Of a stretch of 64,000 bases of DNA, positions 44,497-56,499 are shown piece after piece. Source of the DNA: Orobanche coerulescens (lineage: Eukaryota > Streptophyta > Magnoliopsida > Lamiales > Orobanchaceae); the NCBI GenBank assembly GCA_033398695.1, contig CM065802.1, positions 136,634,096 through 136,698,095 of the forward strand, in the 5' to 3' direction. Both the position numbers and the translations under genes were made by a program. Under the pieces are notes generated by a model. The model searched no databases and had not been told where the DNA came from. It saw nothing but the letters and a program-made list of their open reading frames with translations. How positions within the stretch are numbered: the stretch's first letter is position 1; the number at the start of each line of letters is the position of its first letter.

Positions 44497-45700
44497 CCAG
44501 TTTAAACTCACTGGTTGGGCTACCATTCACCAATACGGAAGCGGAAGCTGAAGAAATGCATTCCATGATCCAACATCTCCATTTCGGATGAAAATTAAAT
44601 CAATCCATCATCAAATCAATGAAGCTCCACTCCACCGAGTCATAGGCCTTCGCGAAATCGATCTTGAAGAGAATTCATTGTGTGCCTCTTTTTTTTGCCT
44701 CATCGATTGCTTCATTAAGGATAGACACACTATCAAGGATCTGCCTGTTACCAATAAACGCGCTCTGATTCTCAGAAATAATGGCGTCAAGAACTTTGCA
44801 AAGTCTTCTGGCCAATACTTTCGAGATAATTTTATAGAGCCCTCCAATAAGAGAAATTGGTCGAAAGTCGCTCATTTCAATGACAGCTTCTTTTTTTGGA
44901 ATTAATGTAATAAAGGACGGATTAAAGCCTTTGACCAGCCTCCCATGCTGATGAAACTCAGCCATCATTCTCATCAAATCGTCTTTATACAAGTACAAGA
45001 AATCCTTAAGGAAGCCAAAGTTGAAACCGTCTGGGCCAGGGCTTTTGGAACCGTCACATGACCATACCGCTTCTTTCATTTCTTCGATAGAGAACTGAGA
45101 TATTAGCATAACATTGTCCATCTCTGAGATTCTTTTGTTGGTGAAGTCCGAAATAAGGGAAGATCGGCGGAATCCGACTTTCCGAAAACGATTTTTGAAG
45201 TGGTCGTGGATCCCATTCTTCACATCAGTTACCTCTTCATGCCAAGTTCCGCCCAGATGAATCCCCAAGATTTCGTTTCTCTTCCTTCTGCGGTTAATGA
45301 GGTTATGAAAAAATCTTGAGTTAGAGTCCCCTTCTTTGATCCATTTGCATCTAGCCTTTTGATATAACAAACTGTCCTTCCACCGAAGATTCCTAAGGAG
45401 TGTGGCAAAGGCTGCTTTATCTTTGAATAATTTCAGTGTCTTCCAGCCCGAATACATCATATATCGTGTCCATCCTTGCAATCTCCTCTTTCTCCTTCTC
45501 AATATTAGTCTCCAAGGACCCAAAAATCTGCCTATTCCATAACTTCAAGTCATTTTTCAATCTTTTAAATTTCTCTTTCAGAACAAAGCCTCCCCAACCT
45601 GTCACTCGATAACTGTTCCATTTGTTTTGAACCAACTCCCTGAGCCATGGATATGAGAGCCAAGCATTCATGCATCTAAAGGGCTTAGGTCCTCAGTCTT
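44497..45700 (-). pseudogene. LINE reverse transcriptase N-terminal half and linker
   Basis: The open frame 45523-44675 contains SKSPGPDGFNFGFLK, GFNPSFITLIPKKE, DFRPISLIGGLYKIISKVLARRL and ENQSAFIGNRQILDSV, the RT fingers and palm of plant L1 elements. A frameshift near 44675 precedes FKIDFAKAYDSVEW (44650-44600) and LVNGSPTSEFKLERGLRQ (44530-44480). The linker 45671-45417 (NAWLSYPWLRELVQNKW) joins endonuclease to RT. Confidence 0.88.
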
Positions 45701-45942
45701 TTGCCTTGATCATGAGACTAATTGGACATTGGTCAGAAATAGTTCTAGGCCAACCCCTGAGGTGAGAGTTCGGCCATAGAGCTAGCCAGTGGTTGTTCAC
45801 GAGGATTCTATCGATTCTACTTTTGCAAGTGCCATCCGACCTATACCACGTAAAACATCTACCATGTAGTGGAAGATCAATAAGGCCCGAATTACGAATA
45901 AATGAATCAAAGTTTCTGATGTCGAGATTACACCACCCTATC
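45701..45942 (-). pseudogene. LINE endonuclease, C-terminal part
   Basis: Minus strand NLDIRNFDSFIRNSGLIDLPLHGRCFTWYR, SRIDRILVNNHW and ISDQCPISLMIK: the RIDRIL and S-D-H-like motif region of an AP-type endonuclease (His reads Gln). Cut off from its N-terminal part by the hAT element. Confidence 0.82.
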
Positions 45943-46434
45943 TAGACGTGCTGCCGGGCCGAAACCGCCGGTTTCGGGCCTCGAACCGGCGGTCCTCGGT
46001 CCCCAAAACAAGGGACCGAGCCCGGACCGTAAACTAGCCCGACCGTCCATGCCGGGCTAGAAACCCGCCGGTCCAGAGCCGGGCTAAAACCGGCGGTCCC
46101 GGGCCGGGCCGCCCATTTTTTTTTTAACTTTTATTATTAATTTTTTTATTTTATTCTTGTATATTTATTACTTTTATGAATAGAAAATGATAATTCTTAA
46201 TGTTTTGATTTTTTTAAATATTTAAAAACTCATTAAATTGTTGAAAAATGAATAAGGAAAATTATAACAAATAAGTTTGCATTAAGAATGAGGAAAATTA
46301 CAAATGAATAAGGACACAATAATTTTGCATTAAAAATGAGGAAAAGTACAACAAATAAGTTAAGCACAATTTAAGGAGTTTTACACTTGAATTCTTGAAA
46401 TGAAAAAATAATAATAATAAAGGACTTGAGCTCT

Positions 46435-48790
46435 CTACTCCACATCCGATCGATCCGTCTCGGTGAAGGCTTCATCTTCGCTCTCATTTGCATCGTCCCA
46501 TTCCGGTTCTTGAGCTCTAAGGTCGGCCCTACACCAATCATGGAGCAACATGGTAGCTTCAATGTTCGCCGGCTTCATCCTTGATCTTCTTTGATCTAGC
46601 ATAAGTCCTCCGATGCTAAAGGCTTGTTCTACGGACACGGTGGATGCCGGGACGGCAAATAACTCCTTTGCAATGATGGAGAGTATTGGGTACTCCTCTC
46701 TCTTCGACCACCACTTTAACACATCGATCGACGGACCACTATCTTCAACACCAAATACAAAACGAGTTTGCAAGAACATATCTAATTCACTATTACCTTG
46801 CCCTATGGAAGTTCATTGCTTCTATTTTGCATCATTCCATGCATTTGTTGAACTAAAGGATCACTTTCATTTATCTCAAAAGGAAAATCACATGAAGGCA
46901 TCATAGATGAAGGCATTGTAGAAGAAGGAAACTCACTACCATGTTTTAATCTATATTCTTGAAAAATAGATCTCAAACTCCTATCAAGATCTATCTTGAT
47001 TTGTGGCACGGAAGGAAGATCAAAGAAGACCCCTTCACCATCAATTACAACATCACTCAAGTCCATTTGAGCAAAAGCATCATAATAAATACCAAGCATT
47101 TGACAAACACCATCATACTTCCATTTAGGATCTAAGCACTTAGCAAGTAAGAAAACCATAGAAATCTCCCTAAAATACTTGAGCCATTTTTGAACCATAA
47201 AATAAATCACACCTTGCATGTTTGGCCTACTAAAACAACTCTTAAAAGACAAGGCAATATACATGCAATGTTCCAACACTTTAACGGAAGTACAATAATA
47301 AACACCCGATAATTGTTTAGTAGCATTATGAAAAACTTTTAACAAACGATACAAATCCATACATGAATCCCAATGACTCTCATTAAGAACTAATTGCATG
47401 TTTGAGAACTCTTTCCTAAAAAAATCGCATAAATAACTCTTATACTCTAGTGTACTATTAATCATCTCATAAGTAGAGTTCCAACGATGAGATACATCTA
47501 ATTTGAAACAAGTATAAACAATACCCTTTGCACGACAATATTTTTGCCATTTTTTCCCCAAAGTTTTTGATTTGTGCAAATACTTAACGGCATTTTTAAT
47601 AGGAACAACGGAATCTTGAAAAATACTAAGCGCATCTTGAACACATAAATTTAAAATATGACAAATGCGTCTAGAATGAAATATTTTCCTTCAAATGATG
47701 GTGCACATGCTTCAACAAGTTCCGGAATACTAGCGGTGTTCGCCGATGAATTATCAAAACCAACGGAAAATACCTTGTTAACCAAACAATACTCATTCAA
47801 AACCGTAATAATAATTAAAGCAATATTTTGAGCCGTGTGAGGCTCTTCAAACTCCCTAAAGGCAATCAAACGTTTTTGCATAATCCATTTTGCATCAATC
47901 CAATGACAAGTAATTCCCATGTAACTATTTTTATTATAAGCATCGGTCCAAACATCGGCACAAATAGAAACTTTTTGAGACAAACGAACTAAATATTTCA
48001 TTAAATCTTGTTTTTTGTCAAAGCATTGTCTCCTAATTCTCTTAAGCATTTGAGTTCTAGCTACCTTGCTAACATTAGGCCCCAAACCATCTTTATAAGA
48101 AGCTTCATATGTTATTCTATCCGCATAATTAAAAGGTTGTTTTTCCATGACACAATATCTAGCACAAGCATCTTCATATCGATTTTTTTCAAATTTAAAT
48201 AAAGCGGAAGAAGACATACCCGTCGAATAATTAGAACTAGTAGTACCTCGAATTTGCGTTTGAGTAGTAGATATTCCATACTCGAATGGATGAAACCCCT
48301 CCATGTGCCTTTGTAGTGTTCCGTAGCCTCCCTTCTCGATCCATTTGTAGTGTTTTGTGCAATAGTTGCAATAAGCAATGAATCTCTTTCGACCATCGGA
48401 TAAAGGAGGTTCTCCTTCGTTGATAGGAGCCAATTCTCTTTTAAAATGTTTAACGAAGATTTCGGACTTGAGAGGCTTAGGCTTACTTGTTGGCGGAGGA
48501 GGAGGTTGGTTTTGTTCGTCTTCTTCGTGCTCTTCGTCCTCTTCATGTTCATCATCATTTGTTGAGCCACGAAATTCGTATCCCGTGCTCTCCATCGTAT
48601 GAACCATTTCTTCAAATCGGGCATCTTCTTCGGCTTGAATTCGTTCGGCGACTTGTCTAGAAATTTCCTCCGCCAAATCGGCCCTTCTAGGCCTTTGAGT
48701 TTGAGGTTGAAAATTTCCTCCTCCACTTCGTTGGCCAAGTTCAATGGCCTTGCCCTTGCCCTTGTTATTGTTGTTCTTTGAGGTAGACAT
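46435..48790 (-). pseudogene. hAT transposase (RICESLEEPER-like)
   Basis: Starts at ATG 48790 (MSTSKNNNNKG...). A BED-type finger has CNYC...HMEGFH near 48390-48290. The catalytic domain has KVSICADVWTDAYNKNSYMGITCHWID and SVGFDNSSANT. The frame shifts by one base near 47694 and continues with the HSRRICHILNL block, KCLDPKWKYDGV and a second shift near 46803. The hAT dimerisation domain (46779-46435) reads LKWWSKREEYPILSIIAKELFAVPASTVSVEQAFS and ends in an acidic tail. About 780 codons if intact, normal for plant hAT proteins. It could become functional only if the two frameshifts were absent. Confidence 0.9.
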
Positions 48791-48890
48791 GGAGATAGTA
48801 GAATAGAGAGTATAGTAGAGAGAGTAGAGATTGAATTTTTAGAGAGAATTAGAGTGTGATTATTGGTGAATTTTGAGTTAGGAAGATGTA

Positions 48891-48900
48891 GTATTTATAG
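48891..48900 (-). promoter_or_regulatory. Possible TATA box of the hAT transposase
   Basis: CTATAAATAC on the minus strand about 100 bases before the ATG. Confidence 0.5.
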
Positions 48901-49313
48901 TGGGGATGGGTAGGGAAAAGGGGGGATTAATGGGGAAGTTTGGGGGTGGAAAGGTGGCTGCCAACGGCTCCTTGAAGGAAATAGCCGTTGGCAATGGTTG
49001 GCAGCAGTCAGTCACTGGACTGCTGCCCTTTTTTTTCTGATTTTCCCGTTAGGCCCGTCGGTCCGGCCCGGCCCGGCGGACCGATGCAAACCGACGGGCC
49101 TTTTAGGACCGGCGGGCCCTAACCGCCGGTCCGCGGTTCCAATTCCCCCGCCCGCCGGTCCGCGGTTCCAATTCCCCCGACCCTAGCCCGGCCCTAACTT
49201 TTCGGTCCCGGTCCGGTTCGGGCCCGTTGACCGGCGGTCCCGGGCTAAAACCGTTGACTTAGGGCCGGTTTAGGGCCAAAACCGGCGGGCCTGAAAGCCC
49301 AGGTACGTCTAAG

Positions 49314-49935
49314 TCCCTATCCCTATACCATCCCTTTCAGATGAATTCCTAACAGAATTGAAATCTCCAATAACACATATACAGGAGGATGGATACTGAG
49401 CAATCACCAAGAAAATGTTATTCCAAAGTTCAGTTTTGTCAGCAACCACACATTGTGCGTAAACATTAATAATGCAACATTGGAGTCTCTCAGTTCCCCA
49501 CAATCCAATCACAACAAGAGCTCCATTTAAAAACCAGTGATTGATACACGAGAATACCTCATTATTCCAGATCGAGAGGATGCCACCTGATCTACCATCT
49601 GCCGGTTTCGCTGCCCAGAACAGTTGCTATCTCCCCACACAGCTAGGCTGATGAAATCATTTATCACTACCATCTTTGTTTCTTGGATGCAACAGAAGTC
49701 CACCTTCTGTCCTCTAATTAACTCCTGGACTGCTTTTCTTTTTCTTTTTCTACCCCCAAGGCCTCTGATGTTATATGAGAGGATCTTCGTAAAGAACAAT
49801 TGTATGTCTTCTCCTTGCCATTCAACCTTGCATCAATGTCGGATGCTTCCATTCCTGTGATTATGTTGATAATCTCAGTCTCAGAGTTTACGGCTCGCAA
49901 CCCGAGAGCTTTCCCAAATCCCAATGTTCCACGAT
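49314..49935 (-). pseudogene. LINE ORF1 end and endonuclease N-terminus
   Basis: TKILSYNIRGLGGRKRKRKAV (49799 on) opens the endonuclease, followed by FCCIQETKM with the catalytic Glu. The frame 49512-49309 has IINVYAQCV and CVIGDFNSVRNSSERDG. The frames change near 49620 and 49530. Upstream, 49924-49830 reads GKALGLRAVNSETEIINIITGME, the tail seen at ORF1-ORF2 junctions of plant L1. Confidence 0.85.
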
Positions 49936-49993
49936 TCTTTTGCTTCCTGTGTAAAAAAGGCTGTCGGTAGAAGTAATTTTATTTTCAAATGAA

Positions 49994-51113
49994 TTAATTT
50001 AATGAAATATTTATTTTGTTCGGAACAAATTAAGGTTTTTTGGTTTTGTGAATTAATTGGATTAATTCTAATTGTTGGATTAATTTTATATTGATTGGAT
50101 CAATGTTTAGATTATTATTATTTGTCATTTATTTCAATTTAATGGTTGCATTATTATTTGAATGGTGATATAGTTCATGTACTTAGTTTATTGAATTTTT
50201 ATTCAATGAGGGTTGTAATGGCATTTTTGAGCCGATTTTTTTGGCTAAATTTGTATAGGATGCAAATTTTATTAATGTAAATTAGCTATGACGAAGAGCC
50301 GAGGACGAACCGCCATGAAGACGAAGATTCAAGACTTGTAACTAGATTACTTGTATTTTTATCGAGTCGATGAAGACTCGGTACTTAGGAACGGTCCATG
50401 AACTGCATGTTGTTAGTTTTAGGTTGTGTATGTTTTCATATTGTATGACAAACAATCAAACCGACAAACCGCGCTGATAAACAAATTAATGTGCAAAGTG
50501 TAACATATAATCGCGTTAAACTCCCACTTAAAAACATTAAGTTATAAAGGTTACGAGGTTTCCTGCCCTCCGTCAAACTCATGGAAAATTGAAATCTAAA
50601 CTGAAATATTATTCTTTTGAGTATGTCGGGGTAATATTTTGGGGAAGGTTAATAAATTCCTAGAGTGCATTTGATGCTCTTGGTTGTGACAAATCAAACC
50701 CCTATAAACCGTATGAGTTGCCGGGTAAGATTCAATTGTCAGACTAATAGGAGTTGACGGTTTAAACTTAGATAGTTCAGCGAGCCATACCGAATGGGTT
50801 GAGGACAAGTGAACTAGGGGTAAAAGAAGATCGAATCATCCATTATATGGGTTGGTGTTAGACACCACTTTACAAATAATGATAGAATAGAAACCATATG
50901 TGTTGCCCTCTATTAAACTTTGTAAAGAACTCGATCACCACTAAGAAGTCAACCGTGACTTCCAGATTTCATATGGGAGTGTGCAAATGCCGACAAAATA
51001 TTGGGATCCGAGTTATGAATAATGAAAGTCCTTAAATTCTTTACTCGGATCATAATTAAACAATCACTAACGAATCTTAAATTATTCTCTGCAGTTAATA
51101 AGTATCTCTTAAA
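49994..51113 (+). other. C3 leader, second part
   Basis: AT-rich, no coding motif. It is consistent with the long untranslated leader between primer site and gag. Confidence 0.55.
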
Positions 51114-52015
51114 ATGACAACGAACCCATTCGCGATACTACTTGAAAAGAACGCCCTGACCGATCTGAACTATGTGGACTGGCTTCGGAACTTGAGGATT
51201 ATCCTCACTATGGAAATGTTAGGATACGTCTTGGAGGCGGACATCCAAGCGGCTCCTATAAGAACCCAAGCCAATCAGGAAGAAGTCGATGCCCATGAGA
51301 AATAGGTAAAAGACGACGTAAGAGTGCGCGGGTACATGTTAGGCTCAATGACTAATGAGCTTCAATGTGCCCATCAAAACATGACGTCTTTGGGAGCCAT
51401 CTTAGCCCACCTGGCTAAGCTCTATGGAGAGCATAGTCGAACTGCTAGATATGAGATATCGAAGTAATTATTCGACGCCAGGATGAAGGAAGGAGAGAGA
51501 GTTGGGGACCATGTCCTCAAGATGATCTCGATGATTGATAGATTAGAAGCTCTTGATTTTCAAATGCATGCATTTCTCCAAACTGACCTTATCCTGCAGT
51601 CACTTCCTGACTCCTTTTCCCAATTTGTCATGAACTTCAACTGTAATGAGATTGCATGCAACTTAGCTGCGCTAATGAACAAACTGATGACTGCCCAGTC
51701 TCAGACGAAGACAAAGGGAAAAAAAAGCTGCACTTGTGATTTTTTCTGGGACTTGGAAGTCCAAGAATAAGAAGAAAAAGAACAAAAAGCAGTTGGGTCC
51801 AATAGCCAAGATCGATAAGGAAAAGGGCAAAGCCCCAATGGTTCAAAAGAGCAAGAGGGCCAAGAAAACGGATGTATGCCTAAACTGCGGTGAGCTAGGC
51901 CACTGGAGAAGTTACTGTCCAAAGCTTGACGGAAATGCGCCTTCAGGTACGGAACTACTAGTTTTGGAAACAAATTATTCTGTAACTGTATATTCTACTT
52001 CTTGGATACTTGATT
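51114..52015 (+). pseudogene. gag: C3 gag, broken and truncated
   Basis: The ATG at 51114 starts MTTNPFAILLEKNALTDLNYVDWLRNLRI, the N-terminus typical of copia gag with a long leader. A TAG at 51303 and another near 51466 interrupt it. 51483-51770 reads HVLKMISMIDRLEAL and LILQSLPDSFSQFVMNFN. A frame change precedes the CCHC knuckle CLNCGELGHWRSYC (near 51880-51920). The frame reaches the protease as SWILD and is cut there by C4. Confidence 0.85.
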
Positions 52016-53605
52016 TGTTAGTATTATGCTCTAATTCTACGATTTAATAATAACATGGAGACATTTATTATTATTTAATATTGATTATATTATTGAATTA
52101 ATATTCTTCTTACGATCATCAAGTATGTGACTTGATAGTAAAGCTCGCTAAAGCATTAAAGAATATTTATTCTAGAGATCCCTAGTAATATGATTACTAT
52201 TATGATAATGATACGATGGCTATGTTTTACTGGTCATGAACATGAGATGTTATATCACGTCATAGATATATGTAGAGACATCGTATTGGATATGACCTAA
52301 CAAAGAGAATTATATATGGATTAAGTCATATTAATTCATCTGATTGTTATATATTATTTAAGTCCTTATTACCTAAAGACACTATAGTTTCCTATATAAT
52401 GAGTATCGTATTTTAACACAATATCAACTTCTTCTGTAACAAAGGACCATACAGTTTGTGATTGGATACGGTACGATTTATGCAGAGGGAAGTAGTTTGT
52501 CTAGAGGGGACTTGTCCCTCCTATAAAATGGAGAAGATATCCATGGGCCCTTGATAAGTTAAATTGTTTAAATGCATGGCCATGCTCAAATTGATCAATA
52601 AAGAGTTATTGATAAATATTCAAACTGGACAATTGTAACTTGAGATCAAGAATATTAATTAAGCTATACAAGGTCGACTTATCCATACTTTATGCTTAAT
52701 TAGGATATCGTGCGACGAGAGGATTAAATATTATACAGTAACGGGATTTCGTTCGAGCCGTTGAATTAATTCTTTTAATGCGGGTAGTCATAATATCTAG
52801 ATAGAGGTCACTTATGATTTATGAGTCGTAAAATTGTTTTTATACTCACTTCCGTATTAATTAGAACCTACAAGGTCACACACTTAAACGAGCAGAGCAG
52901 CTATTTTGTTTCGGTTGATTATGGTTGGTGAAGGGGTTGGTGAACCCTTAGCCATGTAGAGAGCTATATAATAGTGGCTTGTGATAGCCCTCACACTTGA
53001 GAAAAACACAAGAGAAGACATAATTAGTGTAGAGAGAATCAAAAATCTGATTTTGATATTTCTCTCTCTAAAAGTCTTGAAGATAATATCCAAGAGTTGA
53101 ATAATCAAAAGGATCAAGAAGATATCTTCATATCTTTGAAGATTGATTCTTGGACCAAGAAAAGTATTTAGAATACTCATCTAATCTTCATCTTATCTTG
53201 TGAGTTTGATCTTTAATAATATATTGAATAAGATTCATAGTTGTTATTTTAGATCAAAGTTCAAGAACATTTGAATAAAATTCTTGGTATTCTTGTTCTT
53301 ACCATAATCAAGAACATACCTATATTCAAATTGATTTAAGTAAAATCTTTATTGAATCGGAGCTAACTATCCGTTATACGCTCGAGACTTGTTCGTTGTG
53401 TGGATACCGTAGAGGACACTCGCTTCTTGCAACGTCTCTAGAAGGCTCGATCGAAAACACGCTACAAGAGGTAACAATCTTGTTCTTCGTACTTTATTAA
53501 TATACTTGGATCCTCGGAGGGTTTTACATATTATATTTATACTTCCGCTGCACTATTTCGATATATGATGAGATCATAAATCTTATTAGTTCTATAAACC
53601 CAACA
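52016..53605 (+). repeat. Copia C4 5' LTR
   Basis: A 1590-bp LTR, TGTTAGTATTATGC to AAACCCAACA, with CTATAAAATG at 52521-52530 as TATA. It is inserted at the protease of C3. No 3' LTR exists in the window. Confidence 0.88.
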
Positions 53606-53606
53606 G

Positions 53607-53618
53607 TGGTATCGGAGC
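53607..53618 (+). promoter_or_regulatory. C4 primer-binding site
   Basis: TGGTATCGGAGC, one base after the LTR. Confidence 0.88.
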
Positions 53619-53777
53619 GACTAGTATATTTTCATTATTTTGATTTTCATATATGTTGTATTATGATTTTCATATATGTGATGTATGATGTTTATATATA
53701 TGATATATAAATTTTACCTATGTCTATTTATATATATGGTGATATATATAATTTTAATAGATTTGTGTTTTGATCTA

Positions 53778-53831
<54 letters not shown>

Positions 53832-53876
53832 CATATACATATTAAGATAGGCATCATATATATACATATCTCACAT

Positions 53877-53912
<36 letters not shown>

Positions 53913-55640
53913 TATATATTTGATCTTGACATATATGGTTCTTTGATATATGGAGATTCATGTGATGATTTAGTTCTACTAATAATCCAAGAATCAAAGA
54001 ACATATGATTTGATCTACATATAAATTTTATGTTAGGATTATAAATTTTAAGAGGTGCGTATGAACATAAATTTGTTTATGTAAAGATTATGCTTCTTTA
54101 AAATTTTCATATGAACATAATAATATTTTGATTCCGAGGTTGTATAAATATAGATTTGATCTACTTGATTTATACATTTATGTTACTCAAAAGGTATTAG
54201 TTGTTATATACATAAGATGTATACATGAAGTATACATAAGATGTATACTCAAAAACTCAAAAAGTACCTGATGTTGTGCTGAAAAAAGGCTGCCGAGCGG
54301 TCTGGGGAGGGGGATCGTGATCTGCCCTGGTAGCTGGCCCTTGTCGTGCGGTCTAGACCAAGGGACCGCGGTCCAGGCTGTTCGGACCGCGATGCAGGCC
54401 ACTTCCGGACCTGTTTTGGCCGCATTTTCTTCGTGTATTCCTGGAAATTTATTTTTCGTTTTACCCGGTTCAATGTTATGGCCCTCGGAACTTTATAACT
54501 TATTGATTGTCGATATTTGGCATATTTTATATATTATATAACTTATCGATAGTCGATATTTGGTACATTTTATATATTAGATGTGCTTATGAATGCTTAA
54601 ATAGTTAATGCATCGTGGGTGGTATAGCCGTACTTGATCAATTAGATTGATGATTCAATTATGGTTGTAATATTCATAATACGACTTGTATGTCGTGCCT
54701 TCCTATTATCTTGTTGTAATTTCTCTTCTCATCTTACTTCCCTCGAATGTAACCCGAGGTTTCTATTACAAAATGTAAGATAGAGTTTAGAATAGTTCTA
54801 GCTATAAAAGGAAGACGAAGGAGACGAGCAACTTACAAGGAATTCAAGAAGAAAGGCGTTATCGAAGATTACGCCGATCGACCTATTGATATTAACGAAT
54901 ATCATAATAGGATCTATGGCTATACCACACCACACCAAATTGTTCATGTGAATGTATGAGATGCATCATATTTACATTGCATATGATTGTATGAGATGCA
55001 TCATATTTTTTATTTGCTTAATAATCGTTATTTAAATAAATAAAACTCATTAAAACTTTTACATGTATGAGATGCATGGTAATTATTTTTAGATAATCAA
55101 TTTTGATAAAATAGTTTTATTAAAATCGATTGATATGAAACATAAGTCTCAAGAGCTAACCATTTCATAACACTCGTCAAACTTTCGATCATTTCTAATA
55201 TGGGTCTGCCAAAGCAGGGTGTGTGGATTTTATCTTAAGGAGAGGTGAATAAACAAGCTTATACATATGTTTTAAATGGTTAAAGACTTATATAGGTTAT
55301 ACAAAATGGTTTTGGACCTATGGCTTATTTGGGATAATACGATTAAAACGACATAAGATGTCATCCCAAATGATAATTTAAAGCATCTTTTAAATTACAG
55401 GGGACATGCCAAAGCTGTGTCTGTGGTTATTTGATCATTAGCTTATAATTCATATATGTGTATGTGATACATAATACGTGAGACTAAGATGTTGACATAA
55501 GATGTCATCTCTATTGATAAAAACTAAACTTCTTTTATTTGCGAGGGATAGGCCATAGCTGTGCTTATATTTACTTGATCGTTAGATTTTAGAATCAATA
55601 TTTCTCACTAATAACTTTGCATATTAATATTGTAGAATCA
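53619..55640 (+). other. C4 leader with microsatellites, GC-rich island and repeats
   Basis: Untranslated, AT-rich. It holds (AT)n at 53781-53828, (CA)n(TA)n at about 53876-53911, a GC-rich island at about 54280-54425 containing GGACCGCGGTCC-like sequence and TGTCGTGCGGT (54342-54352), and three imperfect repeats around GCCAAAGC(A/T)GTGT between 55200 and 55595. Confidence 0.65.
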
Positions 55641-56495
55641 ATGGCGTCAATCAATACCAACTCATTGCGATCAATTCTTGACAAAGAAAAACTTTTTGGC
55701 ACTAATTACCTTGATTGGTCAAGGAACTTGAGAATTGTTCTCAAAGCTGAAAAGAAGCAGTACATTCTGGAAAACCTAATTCCTGATGAACCGAAATAAA
55801 CCGCCACCAAAGCTCAAAAAGATGCTTATAGTAAGCATATGAATGATTCTTTGGATGTGACATGCCTTATGCTAGCAACCATGAATTCGGAGCTGCAAAT
55901 ACAGTTCGGGGACATGGAAGCTTATGAAATGATGGGTCAGCTTAAGGAAATGTTCCAAGAGCAAGCCCGTTAGGAGAGGTTTGCCACTACGAAGGCATTG
56001 AATGGTTGTAAAATGTCTTCAGGTATGTGAGTGCTCATGTCCTTAAGATGAAGGGATACATTGAGCATCTTGAAAGGCTAGGAGCTCCTATCAGTCAGGA
56101 ACTCGCTACAGATATGATCTTAGCATCACTGCCTTCAGAGTACGATCAGTTTGTAGTAAACTTCAACATGCACAACAGGGAGAAAACTATTACCGAGTTA
56201 CATGGGATGCTAAAACAAACTGAGACAAACATTAAGAAAGCTATTCCTAATGTTTTAATGCTTCAAAAGAAATGGAATAAAAAAAGGGAATAAGATGGCC
56301 CCGAAAAATAAAGGTAAGGGTAAAATGCAAATGTTGCCTAAACCCAAACCTAAACCTTTCAATAAGTCATCGAAACAACCCAAAGAAGGGGCTTGCTACC
56401 ATTGCAATGAAACTGGTCGTTGGAAAAGGAATTGCAAGGCCTACCTAGAAGAAATGTGGAAACGGAAGAGCAGTGAGACTGCTGCTTCAGGTATT
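55641..56495 (+). pseudogene. gag: C4 gag
   Basis: The ATG at 55641 (MASINTNSLRSILDK) leads a frame with NYLDWSRNLRIVLK, an in-frame stop at 55797, a second at 55972 and a small frame change near 56020. 56027-56293 reads HVLKMKGYIEHLERLGAPI and ASLPSEYDQFVVNFNMH. A stop at 56291 precedes a Lys/Pro-rich linker and the knuckle CYHCNETGRWKRNC (near 56395-56435), in which the His ligand is Arg. Gag and protease are separated by only a short linker. Confidence 0.85.
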
Positions 56496-56499
56496 CTTG

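Larger units (their letters stand above)
45943..49313 (-). mobile_element. hAT element with transposase, 3.4 kb
   Basis: Termini TAGACGTGC... and ...GTACGTCTA(AG), flanked by ACCCTATC (45935-45942) and TCCCTATC (49314-49321), an 8-bp target duplication with one mismatch. It interrupts the LINE endonuclease. Both subterminal regions (45950-46110 and 49030-49300) are packed with ACCGGCGGTCC/CCGCCGGT words. The transposase gene lies between and has two frameshifts. Confidence 0.9.
41685..49993 (-). mobile_element. L1-type LINE, 5'-truncated, hosting three insertions
   Basis: A minus-strand LINE in the C3 leader. The end of ORF1 (near 49930-49830) leads to ORF2: endonuclease (49800-49320 and 45930-45700), RT (45523-43640) and zf-RVT tail (43640-41813). 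A short T-run at 41682-41688 marks the 3' end. Flanks TTAATTTGAATAAAATATTT (41665-41684) and TTAATTTAATGAAATATTT (49994-50012) may be a diverged target duplication. It is interrupted by two hAT elements and a LINE fragment. Confidence 0.85.

Noticed and set aside
53685..54008. A 107-codon Tyr/Ile frame
   Set aside because: It is a translation of the (TA)n and (CA)n microsatellites.
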